NCBI GenBank assembly: GCA_013697265.1
Contig: JACCXE010000384.1
Span: 1-14,052, forward strand
Direction: 5' to 3'
Length of the DNA stretch: 14,052 nucleotides
Origin: Actinomycetota bacterium
Lineage (GTDB): Bacteria; Actinomycetota; Acidimicrobiia; Acidimicrobiales; JACCXE01
How positions within the stretch are numbered: the first letter of the stretch is position 1; the number at the start of each line of letters is the position of its first letter. A program made the position numbers and the translations under genes. This document shows, piece after piece, positions 1 through 6,683 of this stretch. The notes beneath the pieces were generated by a model. That model worked only from the letters and a program-made list of their open reading frames with translations. It made no database searches and had not been told where the DNA came from.

Positions 1-136
1 GGACAACTCACGGCCAAAGGCCACCAGCGCGACCGGCTCCCACCTCGATGCCCGCTCCTCGATCAAGCCATGCCCGAGAACCCGCCAAACGCTACGACCC
101 AAGCCGACTAATTCAACAGTCTCCTAGTCATCGAAT
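1..136. other. Unassigned left-edge sequence
   Basis: No gene can be assigned here. One frame on each strand stays open to the window edge: a + strand frame from base 1 to a stop at 109-111, and a - strand frame open from about 117 leftwards. The - strand reading has a reasonable composition, but it lacks an ATG or GTG start and a well-spaced ribosome binding site; its only plausible start is a TTG at 102-100. Either could be the edge of a neighbouring gene. Sequence further left would be needed to choose. Confidence 0.3.
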
Positions 137-177
137 TGGGCACGCATGAGCGCTTCATCAGCGCCCAAACGCACCCA
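137..177 (-). terminator. Putative terminator hairpin after the IMPase gene
   Basis: Read on the - strand, this is an 18-position stem with a 5-nt loop (155-159), starting 14 nt after the stop codon of the inositol-monophosphatase-family gene. By hand pairing, 13 pairs are Watson-Crick, 4 are G-U and 1 is a mismatch. The G-U pairs would be A-C mismatches in a + strand RNA, so the structure favours the - strand transcript. No U-tract follows, which is common for actinobacterial hairpin terminators. It could instead be only an mRNA 3'-end stabiliser. Confidence 0.45.
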
Positions 178-191
178 GTTCGTGGGAGTGG

Positions 192-995
192 TTAGGAGAT
201 CAGGCCGAGTAGTTCGTCGGCGACGCGGGGGTGAGCTACCCACACCAGATCGCCGACCACTTCGCCTCGCAAGCCCGCTTCGCGGGCGATGAGCAATCCG
301 GCGGCGCGGTCCCACGGGGCGGTGCCCCGCTCGAAATAGGCATCCACCCGGCCCGCGGCGGCCCAGCACAGATCGAGCGCAGCCGACCCGCCCCGGCGAA
401 TATCGCGCACCGTGGGCAGCAGGCGAACGAGCACATCGGCCTGCTCGGCTCGCATCGCTCGCGAGTACGAGAAGCCGGTGCCTACGAGGCAGTGGCCGAT
501 GTCGGGCGGTCCGTCGCCGAGCGTAAGCGGGTCGCTACCGAGCCAGGCACCGGCGCCGCGCGCCGCGCTGAACACCTCGCCCCGCACCACGTCGACCACG
601 GCGCCTGCGATCGACTCGCCGCTGGCCTCGTCCACCGCGGCGACGGATACCGCAAACGCGGGGTAGCCGTAGACGAAGTTGGTCGTGCCGTCGATCGGAT
701 CGATCACCCACTGCACGCCCGACGTGCTGGCGATGCCGGTGCCTTCTTCGGCCATCACGCCGTCGTTCGGGCGGCGTTCGGCCAGCGCGGCCACTATGCG
801 CGCCTCGCTGGCCTTGTCCACCGCGGTGACCATGTCGGTCGGCGTCGACTTGGTTGTGGTGCCCGCCATCAGCACGTCACCGATTGGCCCGGAACCGGCC
901 GTGTCGAAGGACCGCGCGTCGGTGACGTAGGCGGCCGCGTCGCGAGCCACGGCAATCGCGATCTGGCGTAGCTCGTCGGCTTCGGGGTTCGTCAC
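192..995 (-). CDS. Inositol monophosphatase family protein
   Basis: A 267-residue Mg2+-dependent phosphatase of the IMPase/FBPase-like family, which hydrolyses phosphate monoesters such as inositol-1-phosphate or, in relatives, histidinol phosphate or PAP. The metal site is complete: Glu83-Glu84 in MAEEG, the DPIDGTTN motif at 99-106 (Asp99, Asp102) and the C-terminal WDRAAG motif at 228-233 (Asp229). Thr53-Asp54 and Asp60 match the usual N-terminal substrate-side motif. Length is normal for the family and no signal peptide or TM is seen, so it should be cytosolic. The GTG start at 995 is favoured by the very short 23-bp divergent gap to the aldolase and by a TACGGT hexamer 10 nt upstream, suggesting a nearly leaderless mRNA. 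The exact substrate cannot be told from the sequence; in actinobacteria, relatives serve inositol, histidine or sulfur metabolism. Confidence 0.93.
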   Translation of the reverse strand: MTNPEADELRQIAIAVARDAAAYVTDARSFDTAGSGPIGDVLMAGTTTKSTPTDMVTAVDKASEARIVAALAERRPNDGVMAEEGTGIASTSGVQWVIDPIDGTTNFVYGYPAFAVSVAAVDEASGESIAGAVVDVVRGEVFSAARGAGAWLGSDPLTLGDGPPDIGHCLVGTGFSYSRAMRAEQADVLVRLLPTVRDIRRGGSAALDLCWAAAGRVDAYFERGTAPWDRAAGLLIAREAGLRGEVVGDLVWVAHPRVADELLGLIS

Positions 996-1004
996 GGCGC
1001 CAAG

Positions 1005-1011
1005 TACCGTA
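1005..1011. promoter_or_regulatory. Symmetric TANNNTA bidirectional -10 candidate
   Basis: The heptamer TACCGTA lies inside the 9-bp palindrome GTACCGTAC (1004-1012). It gives TACCGT on the + strand, 8 nt before the aldolase ATG (1019), and TACGGT on the - strand, 10 nt before the phosphatase GTG (995). One symmetric -10 could therefore drive both divergent genes as leaderless transcripts. No clear -35 is seen in either direction. Confidence 0.5.
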
Positions 1012-1018
1012 CGCGGCG

Positions 1019-2035
1019 ATGACCGACCGCCCGGTAGACCTCCGCTCCGACACGGTGACCCAGCCCACGCCGGCCATGCGCGAGGCGATGGCGAACGCGG
1101 TCGTCGGCGACGACGTCTACGGCGAAGACCCCACGGTCAACGCGTTGCAAGAGGCCTACGCCACAAGGGTCGGCAAGCCCGCGGCGCTGTTCGTGCCCAC
1201 CGGAACGATGGCGAATCAGTTGGCGTTGCGACTGCTGGCCAGGCCGGGCACCGGAGTGATCGCGGGCGCCCGTCAGCACATGGTGATCTACGAGGGCGGC
1301 GCCGCCGGCATCAACAGCGCCACGCAGTTCATCACCGTCGACGACACCGAGGGGGCGATCGACGCGACCGCGGTGCAGCACTACCGCAGCGCCGCCGCCC
1401 ATCACTACCTCGCGCCGAGCCTGGTGTGTGTCGAGAACACCCATCTGCCCGCGGGCGGGCGGCCGTGGGCGCTCGACGAATTGCGCGCGGTAAACCACGC
1501 CGCCGGTCCGCTGCCGATCCACATGGACGGTGCCCGGCTTTTCAACGCCGAGGTCGCTACCGGCATCACAGCGGCGGACTACGCGGGCGAAGTGACCACG
1601 GTGATGTCGTGTCTCTCGAAAGGCCTCGCCGCGCCGGTCGGATCGTTGCTGGCCGGCCCCATGGACGTGATCGCGCAGGCCCGGGTCGAACGCCAACGGC
1701 TCGGCGGCGGCATGCGCCAAGCCGGGATACTGGCCGCGGCCGGCCTCGTCGCCCTCGAAACGATGGTGGACAGGCTGGCCGACGACCACATGCGCGCCGC
1801 GAAGTTGGCCGACGCCGTCGCGCAGCGCTGGCCCGGCTCGGGGCAGCCCGCGTCGGTGCAGACCAACATCGTCAATTTCACCCACGACGACACCGACGCC
1901 GTCTTGCGTCACCTTGAGTCCCACGGCGTGAAGGCGGGCACGATTGCCCCGCGCGTGCTGCGTTTCGTGACGCACTGCGACATCGACGACGACGATGTCG
2001 AGCGCGCCGTTACTGCGATCCGGTCTGCGCCGTAA
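1019..2035 (+). CDS. ltaE: Low-specificity L-threonine aldolase
   Basis: A 338-residue PLP enzyme of the beta-eliminating lyase (aspartate aminotransferase fold) group that cleaves L-threonine or L-allo-threonine to glycine and acetaldehyde. Recognition rests on the N-terminal DLRSDTVTQPTPAM block (7-20), the GDDVYGEDPTVN block (30-41), the PLP-stacking His at 87, Asp170 and Arg173 in HMDGAR, and the Schiff-base Lys201 in CLSKGLAAPVG. Length is normal and the protein should be cytosolic. The ATG at 1019 has no Shine-Dalgarno but lies 8 nt after TACCGT, so translation is probably leaderless. Its 3' end overlaps the convergent cyclase gene by 26 bp (2010-2035), leaving no room for a conventional terminator. 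Strict L-threonine or L-allo-threonine specificity cannot be read from the sequence. Confidence 0.93.
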   Translation: MTDRPVDLRSDTVTQPTPAMREAMANAVVGDDVYGEDPTVNALQEAYATRVGKPAALFVPTGTMANQLALRLLARPGTGVIAGARQHMVIYEGGAAGINSATQFITVDDTEGAIDATAVQHYRSAAAHHYLAPSLVCVENTHLPAGGRPWALDELRAVNHAAGPLPIHMDGARLFNAEVATGITAADYAGEVTTVMSCLSKGLAAPVGSLLAGPMDVIAQARVERQRLGGGMRQAGILAAAGLVALETMVDRLADDHMRAAKLADAVAQRWPGSGQPASVQTNIVNFTHDDTDAVLRHLESHGVKAGTIAPRVLRFVTHCDIDDDDVERAVTAIRSAP

Positions 2036-3596
2036 TTTTCCGCGTCTCGCCCGTAGGCCGGTCGGCATCGGCCGGCTCGTAGGTTTCGGTGAGTTCGTTG
2101 CGGCCCCGCAGGGCCACGGCGCCCACGTATTCCCACCTCTCCTGCTCAACTGGCAAGGCGGCGTAGACCGACTTGGACGAGGCCAGTACCCGCCCTGGCG
2201 ATCCCTTGGCCAAGTCCGTGAGGCGCGAGGCCTCGTTGGCCGGATCGCCGATCACCGTGTACTCGACGCGGTTGCGGGCGCCGATATTGCCGGCGACGGC
2301 CAGACCGCTCGACACCCCGATACCGGCTTTGATCTCGCGGTGGCGGGCGCCGAGCACGTCGAGGGCGGTCGCCAGGTCGCGCGCTGCGGTCAAGACGTTC
2401 GTGGCGTGCAACGGGTCGTCTTCGAGCGCGCCGAACACACAAAGTGCTCCGTCGCCGTCGAAACGGTTTACCGAGCCGTGGTTGGCTTCGATCACCGTCA
2501 CGATCACCCCGAAGAACGCGTTGAGTAGATCGACGACTTCGTTCGGTGGGTGTTCGAGGGCCAGCGTCGTCGAGCCGATGAGGTCGACGAACAAGATGCT
2601 CATGTCGCGCTGCGTACCACCCAGTGCCGCGCCGTTCTCGATGGCGCGCTTGGCCACGTCAACTCCTACGTGGCGACCGAAGAGGTCGGCCAATTTCTCT
2701 CGTTCGCGCAACCCTTCGAGCATGCGGTTGTAGCCCGCCTCGAGCGCGCCGAGCTCGCCCCCGTCGTCGACCGAAATGTGCGCGTCGAGATCGCCGGCGG
2801 CGACGCGGTCCAGCCCTTCACGCAGCTCGTCGAGGGGGTCGGTGACCGACCGGGCGCTGATCTCGGTGACCACCAAGCCGACGATGAGGCCGATCACGGC
2901 GAGCACCACGATGGGCGCGACGATCTCGCCCTTGGTCGCGTCGCTGCGTCCGGTGGGAGCGAGGATGATTCCGAGGAACGGCACGCCTGACCCCAGCGCC
3001 CACATCAACATCAGTCGGGACCGCACCTGAATGCCGTTGCGGGGCGGCAGCACGCCGTCGCGCAACGCGGCCGCGAACGCGGGGCGGTGCATGCGCTCGA
3101 CCAGCAGGAAACAGAACGCGCTGGTTGTGAGCCCCCCGAGAATTGCACCGCACGCGATGCGGAAGCAATCGAAGAACCCGACTCCTTTGATCAGGTTGAA
3201 AATCGTGAACACGACCGCGGCGCCGACCCAGGCCCGGAACGAGTAGCGAGTCTGGATGTAGGGCTGGTCGAGTACAGCGATCTTTTCGTCCGGCGTCGCC
3301 GGACGATCAGCTTCTATCCAGGCCTGCACGCGGCCGGCAGAGCGGAGGCCGACGATCGTGACGATGGGCGTCGCCACGATCGCGTAGCCGATCAGCACGA
3401 GGAGATAGTCCGACGTGGGCACCTCTTGCACGCCGCCGATCGGCACGACGTAGGACACATAGGAGAACACGACGGAAGCGCCGATGATGTTCGACAGCGC
3501 CAGCCGCACCGCCGTTTTGAACGCGATCGTGCGGTACAGATCTGAGGTCTGGGACTCAGGCGCTTCGACGGCGACTGGTTCGGGCTCCACCAGCAC
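2010..3596 (-). CDS. Membrane-bound class III adenylate/guanylate cyclase with HAMP domain
   Basis: A 528-residue protein with the architecture of mycobacterial Rv1318c-type cyclases. About six TM helices (roughly 33-52, 63-84, 122-137, 143-165, 194-214, 226-246) are followed by a HAMP linker (247-299) and a C-terminal class III catalytic domain (about 330-505). Metal-binding Asp338 (FVDLIGSTT) and Asp382 (FDGDG) and transition-state Asn454 and Arg458 (DPANEASR) are present. At the substrate-specifying positions, Arg378 stands where Lys is usual and Thr447 where Asp or Thr is found, so nucleotide choice is less certain than usual. It would make cyclic nucleotide at the inner face of the membrane as a homodimer, with the membrane anchor and HAMP relaying a signal. 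The GTG start lies 8 nt after TAGCCT, in a palindrome. It overlaps the aldolase gene tail-to-tail. Confidence 0.92.
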   Translation of the reverse strand: MLVEPEPVAVEAPESQTSDLYRTIAFKTAVRLALSNIIGASVVFSYVSYVVPIGGVQEVPTSDYLLVLIGYAIVATPIVTIVGLRSAGRVQAWIEADRPATPDEKIAVLDQPYIQTRYSFRAWVGAAVVFTIFNLIKGVGFFDCFRIACGAILGGLTTSAFCFLLVERMHRPAFAAALRDGVLPPRNGIQVRSRLMLMWALGSGVPFLGIILAPTGRSDATKGEIVAPIVVLAVIGLIVGLVVTEISARSVTDPLDELREGLDRVAAGDLDAHISVDDGGELGALEAGYNRMLEGLREREKLADLFGRHVGVDVAKRAIENGAALGGTQRDMSILFVDLIGSTTLALEHPPNEVVDLLNAFFGVIVTVIEANHGSVNRFDGDGALCVFGALEDDPLHATNVLTAARDLATALDVLGARHREIKAGIGVSSGLAVAGNIGARNRVEYTVIGDPANEASRLTDLAKGSPGRVLASSKSVYAALPVEQERWEYVGAVALRGRNELTETYEPADADRPTGETRKITAQTGSQ

Positions 3597-3600
3597 TCGA

Positions 3601-3613
3601 CCGTAGGCTACGG
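3601..3613 (-). promoter_or_regulatory. Cyclase promoter within a 13-bp palindrome
   Basis: CCGTAG-G-CTACGG is a perfect inverted repeat starting 5 bp upstream of the cyclase GTG. It contains the - strand hexamer TAGCCT (3610-3605), 8 nt before the start, as a leaderless -10. Because the core is TANNNTA (3604-3610), the + strand also carries TAGGCT, 9 nt before an ATG at 3619. It could be a repressor operator overlapping the -10, or simply a symmetric promoter firing both ways. Confidence 0.45.
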
Positions 3614-3733
3614 ACGCAATGACAGTGATGGATCTGTCGCCATGTGCTTCAGCGAGCCGAAGACGCAGGCCGCGCCGCCGGTGTCAGCCTGGCCGAAAGC
3701 TTGAGAAGACTCATTCTCTAATCACGAACGCGG
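3614..3733. other. Non-coding stretch upstream of the cyclase
   Basis: Together with the palindrome and the following repeat this forms a 220-bp gap without a credible protein gene. A + strand frame starts at ATG 3619, but its codon use is unlike the neighbours and it runs straight through the dispersed repeat. A small inverted repeat, GAGAA (3703-3707) and TTCTC (3714-3718), is too short to interpret. Confidence 0.5.
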
Positions 3734-3814
3734 ACGGCCGCCGTGGGGCGAGCGAAGCGAGGGGCCCCACGTTGGGGAGGAGGGCGGGCCTGCGGGCGCC
3801 CGCCCGGGAAAAGA
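3734..3814 (-). repeat. Dispersed gene-end repeat, copy 1
   Basis: An 81-bp element nearly identical to 7053-7137; by hand alignment there are about four substitutions and three small indels. It ends 2 nt from the stop codon of the small membrane protein gene, and read on the - strand it follows that gene as a pyrimidine tract and then hairpins. The proximal hairpin has perfect 8-bp arms (3782-3789 and 3798-3805) and an 8-nt loop. A distal inverted repeat pairs 3742-3749 with 3764-3771, also 8 bp. No U-tract follows the stems in either direction. Likely roles are a terminator or mRNA 3'-end element of REP type. Confidence 0.75.
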
Positions 3815-3816
3815 AA

Positions 3817-4080
3817 TTAGTCCTCTAGCTCGAGTTGGCCGCGCCACTCGGCCATGGCCCGCAACCCGAGCACGGCGACGACGGCGACGCCGAGTGCGAA
3901 CGTCACGCCGCCCCCGACAATTCCGATCGATTCGGGCAAAGCGCAATTCCCGTGACACTCAAGACCGACCAGCGACCAGCCGATAAGGGATCCACAGATT
4001 CCGGCGAGAACGATCGAGGCGAAGGCCACGGCGCGTGCCCGGGTGGAAGGAAGCGCAGATGGCCGTCGAGATGCAGTCAC
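3817..4080 (-). CDS. Hypothetical small two-TM membrane protein
   Basis: An 87-residue protein I do not recognise. A basic N-terminus (RRPSALPSTRARA) is followed by TM1 at about 18-40, a short loop with Cys42 and Cys46 (ECHGNC), TM2 at about 52-74 and an acidic tail (QLELED). The positive-inside rule predicts both ends in the cytoplasm and the CxxxC loop outside, where a disulfide or metal site is possible. The GTG start at 4080 is supported by TATGCT 6 nt upstream, the leaderless pattern seen elsewhere here. This makes its 5' end overlap the divergent mannosyltransferase gene by 22 bp. An internal GTG at 4029 would give a 70-residue protein without overlap. The dispersed repeat begins just after its stop codon. 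Confidence 0.6.
   Translation of the reverse strand: MTASRRPSALPSTRARAVAFASIVLAGICGSLIGWSLVGLECHGNCALPESIGIVGGGVTFALGVAVVAVLGLRAMAEWRGQLELED
4045..4051 (+). promoter_or_regulatory. Ribosome binding site fixing the mannosyltransferase start
   Basis: GGAAGGA lies 7 nt before ATG 4059. It supports that ATG over the in-frame GTG at 4035, which would add eight residues outside the conserved fold. This is one of the few genes in the window with a recognisable Shine-Dalgarno rather than a leaderless start. Confidence 0.55.
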
Positions 4081-4895
4081 CCGCCGAGCATACGGCCGCG
4101 GGCCCTCGCACCCTCGTGGTGCTGCCTACCTACAACGAGGCCGACAACATCGTCAGCATCCTCGAACGAGTGCGCGCACAGGCGCCAGCCGTGCATCTTC
4201 TCGTCGTCGACGACGGCAGCCCTGACGGCACCGCGCAGCGGGTCCGTTGGGTGGCACAGCGCATGCCCGGCGTGTTCCTGCTCGAGCGCAAAACCAAGGA
4301 CGGCCTCGGCGCCGCGTATCGCGTCGGCTTTGCCTGGGGCCTTGACAATCACTACGACGTGTTGATCGAGATGGACGCCGACGGCAGCCACCGTCCCCAA
4401 GACCTGCCCCGCCTTATCGAGGCGATGGCGAGCGGGGCGGACCTGGCCATCGGCTCGCGCTACGTCCCCGGTGGCGAGATCCCGAACTGGAAGTTCTCGC
4501 GGCGGATGCTGAGCAAGGGCGGAAACCAGTACGCGTCGGCCATGCTCGGCATCGGCGTCCACGACGCCACGTCGGGGTTCCGGGCCTACCGGGCCGGCTT
4601 ACTGCGGCGCATGGACTTCGCCGGCCTGCGGGCCAGTGGATATGGCTTCCAAATCGAAGGCGCGTGGAAGGCAGTCGGAACCGGCGCCCGTGTCGTCGAG
4701 GTACCTATCCGCTTCGAAGACCGCGAGCACGGTGAGTCGAAGATGTCGAAGTCGATCGTCGTCGAGGCACTGCGCCTCGTAACCAAGTGGGGCCTGGCCC
4801 AGCGCGCCACGCGGGCTCGTGCGCGCCTTGCCCACCCGTTCGACGGGTCAAACTGGGCCCATGCGGGCCTGGCGGGTAGCAAGCGCGGTCATTGA
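4059..4895 (+). CDS. Polyprenol monophosphomannose synthase (GT2 family)
   Basis: A 278-residue family 2 glycosyltransferase resembling dolichyl-phosphate mannose synthase and the catalytic domain of mycobacterial Ppm1. It transfers mannose from GDP-mannose to polyprenyl phosphate at the cytoplasmic membrane face, giving the donor for lipoglycans or protein O-mannosylation. Signatures: LPTYNEADNI (22-31), VVDDGSPDGT (49-58), the metal-binding DADGSH with Asp106 and Asp108, GSRYVPGG (132-139), TSGFRAYR (171-178), SGYGFQIE (193-200) and the VPIRFEDREHGESKMS block (215-230). There is no C-terminal TM pair, so membrane contact is peripheral. The C-terminal ~30 residues are basic and unconserved. 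It is the first gene of a + strand run; its last 35 bp overlap the NUDIX gene. The activated sugar could differ, but the motif set fits the Ppm/DPM1 subgroup well. Confidence 0.88.
   Translation: MAVEMQSPAEHTAAGPRTLVVLPTYNEADNIVSILERVRAQAPAVHLLVVDDGSPDGTAQRVRWVAQRMPGVFLLERKTKDGLGAAYRVGFAWGLDNHYDVLIEMDADGSHRPQDLPRLIEAMASGADLAIGSRYVPGGEIPNWKFSRRMLSKGGNQYASAMLGIGVHDATSGFRAYRAGLLRRMDFAGLRASGYGFQIEGAWKAVGTGARVVEVPIRFEDREHGESKMSKSIVVEALRLVTKWGLAQRATRARARLAHPFDGSNWAHAGLAGSKRGH
4087..4092 (-). promoter_or_regulatory. -10 candidate for the small membrane protein gene
   Basis: TATGCT on the - strand, 6 nt before GTG 4080, fits the TANNNT leaderless pattern. It lies inside the coding sequence of the divergent mannosyltransferase, so the two genes would share overlapping 5' ends. 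Confidence 0.35.
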
Positions 4896-5355
4896 GAACG
4901 ACGGGCAGATCCTGCTCGTCGAGAACCGCCGCGCTGATGGCCGCGTTGACTGGTCGATGCCCGGAGGCGTTATCGAGGAAAACGAAGACTCGATTCTCGG
5001 GCTGCAACGCGAAGTTCTGGAGGAAACCGGCCTCGTCGTAGAACTGTGGGGCCCGCTGTTGTGGACCACGTTCGCCACCAGCGAGTCCATGGGCTTCAAC
5101 CTGGTAGCCGAGACCTACATCGCCCACGCGGTTGGCGGAGAGATCGCGATCGACGATCCCGACGGCATTGTCACAGCCTGTCGGTACTTTTCCCTGGATG
5201 ACGCGATTGCGGCCCTCGAGGCCACCTGGGTTCCCACCCGCGAGCCGCTGCTGGGCTGGCTGGGCGAGCGCTGGCTTGAGCCGCGCACATTCGACTATTC
5301 GGTTGAGGGCAACCGCGGTGACGGGTTGATAGTGGAGCTTCGCTCGAGCTCGTGA
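4861..5355 (+). CDS. NUDIX hydrolase
   Basis: A 164-residue NUDIX-fold pyrophosphohydrolase acting on nucleoside diphosphates linked to another moiety; the substrate is not predictable. The NUDIX box is perfect: Gly36, five residues, Glu42, seven residues, then REVLEETGL (50-58) with the catalytic Glu54 and Glu55. The first strand (VASAVIENDGQILLVEN) begins at residue 6, so the ATG at 4861 gives a sensible domain start; an upstream in-frame GTG at 4819 would add 14 residues inside the mannosyltransferase gene. Neither start has a strong ribosome binding site, so translational coupling to the upstream gene is likely. Its TGA overlaps the GTG of the polymerase IV gene (GTGA, 5352-5355). A MutT-like role in cleaning oxidised nucleotides would suit that neighbour, but this is inference from context. 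Confidence 0.9.
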   Translation: MRAWRVASAVIENDGQILLVENRRADGRVDWSMPGGVIEENEDSILGLQREVLEETGLVVELWGPLLWTTFATSESMGFNLVAETYIAHAVGGEIAIDDPDGIVTACRYFSLDDAIAALEATWVPTREPLLGWLGERWLEPRTFDYSVEGNRGDGLIVELRSSS

Positions 5356-6632
5356 CGCCCTGGCCCCGGGTGGTGCTGCACCTCGACATGGACTGCTTCT
5401 ACGCCGCGGTCGAGATGCTCGACAACCCGTCCCTCGTGGGCAAACCAGTTGTCGTCGGCGGCACCGGCAACCGCGGCGTGGTGGCCGCGGCCAACTACGA
5501 GGCCCGGGTCTTTGGCGTGCGTTCGGCCACGCCGATGGCCCGCGCCCGCCGGCTGTGCCCACAGGCGATCGTGCTACCTGGCCGTTTCGATCGTTACGAA
5601 GCGATCAGCCAGCAGCTCCGGGCGGTAATGCGAGACGTCACGCCGCTGGTCGAACCGGTGTCGCTCGACGAGGCCTTTCTCGACGTCACCGGGGCCACGA
5701 GGCGCACCGATGATCCGTCGCCCGTCGCGCGGGGATTGCGCCAGCGCGTGCGCGACGAGATCAACCTGAACTGTTGTATCGGCGTGGCCACCTCAAAGCT
5801 GATTGCCAAGCTCGGTTCGGTGGCGGCCAAGCCCCGCGCCTTGTCCAGCGGTGTGGTCGAGCCCGGCCTCGGGGTGAAGGTGGTGCCGCCCGGTACCGAA
5901 TTGCAGTTCCTCCATCCACTGCCCATCCGGGCGCTTTGGGGCGTGGGGGCCAAGACGGCCGAACGACTTGCCGACTTGGGCGTCAAGACGGTTGGCGACG
6001 TCGCCGCGTTGCCGGTCGGCGCCCTCGAGCGAGCGTTTGGGCCTCGCATGGGGACAGGGCTCTACGAGTTGGCCAACGCCATGGACGATCGGCCGGTCGT
6101 GGCCGAGGTCGCGTCCAAGTCCATCAGTCACGAAGAGACCTACGCCCGCGACATCAGCGACCGCGCCCACCTTCACCGCGAAGTGGTCCGCCAAGCCGAC
6201 GCGGTGGCGGCCCGCATGGTCCATTCCAACCTGGCTGCACGCACAGTCGTGCTCAAGGTCCGCTACAGCGACTTCGCGTCGATCACTCGGTCCAAAACGC
6301 CCGGGTTCGCGATCGAAGAAGGCGTCACCCTGGCCCGCATCGCCAACGACATGCTCGACGCCGTCGACCTGCGCGACGGGGTTCGGCTGCTCGGCGTGGG
6401 CGTCAGCAACCTGACGGACCCACCACCCAGGCAACTCGACCTCCTAGGCGAGCCCGACGTCGTCGAAGTTGCCGAGCCGAAGCGCCCATCGCCGGGGGAC
6501 GCAGTGGCGGCAATCCGTAAGAAGTTCGGCGACAACGCCGTTGCTCCGGCCACACTCGTGGGTCGCGACGGTATACGGAGACGCCGCTTTGGCCAACAAC
6601 AATGGGGACCAGATGGCGACCCCGACGCATGA
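5352..6632 (+). CDS. dinB: DNA polymerase IV (Y-family translesion polymerase)
   Basis: A 426-residue Y-family DNA polymerase that copies past damaged bases without proofreading. Catalytic carboxylates are present: Asp12 in HLDMDCFYAAVE (10-21), and Asp106 and Glu107 in SLDEAFLDV (104-112). The steric-gate position after DCF is Tyr17, which should exclude ribonucleotides. The palm motif CIGVATSKLIAKLGS, a helix-hairpin-helix thumb segment (GVGAKTAERLADLGV) and the little-finger domain follow in order. The C-terminus carries QLDLLG (361-366), matching a beta-clamp-binding peptide, then a tail of about 60 residues ending IRRRRFGQQQWGPDGDPDA. The GTG start overlaps the NUDIX stop by four bases, so the two are translationally coupled. 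No LexA box was recognised upstream, so SOS control is not evident. Confidence 0.95.
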   Translation: MTPWPRVVLHLDMDCFYAAVEMLDNPSLVGKPVVVGGTGNRGVVAAANYEARVFGVRSATPMARARRLCPQAIVLPGRFDRYEAISQQLRAVMRDVTPLVEPVSLDEAFLDVTGATRRTDDPSPVARGLRQRVRDEINLNCCIGVATSKLIAKLGSVAAKPRALSSGVVEPGLGVKVVPPGTELQFLHPLPIRALWGVGAKTAERLADLGVKTVGDVAALPVGALERAFGPRMGTGLYELANAMDDRPVVAEVASKSISHEETYARDISDRAHLHREVVRQADAVAARMVHSNLAARTVVLKVRYSDFASITRSKTPGFAIEEGVTLARIANDMLDAVDLRDGVRLLGVGVSNLTDPPPRQLDLLGEPDVVEVAEPKRPSPGDAVAAIRKKFGDNAVAPATLVGRDGIRRRRFGQQQWGPDGDPDA

Positions 6633-6683
6633 CTCCCCAGACACGCGTTGTAAGGGCGATTTGAAAGTGCGAAACTGAACCCA

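Noticed and set aside
992..2149. A 385-codon - strand frame opposite the threonine aldolase
   Set aside because: It mirrors the aldolase coding sequence and shows no domain; the aldolase motifs are unambiguous.
3734..3814. Repeat copies as CRISPR repeats or classical intrinsic terminators
   Set aside because: Only two copies more than 3 kb apart exist, without spacers, and no U-tract follows the stems on either strand.
3619..3828. A 69-codon + strand frame with a possible leaderless start after TAGGCT
   Set aside because: Codon third positions are unlike neighbouring genes, the peptide is Arg-rich low complexity, and half of it is translation of the dispersed repeat.
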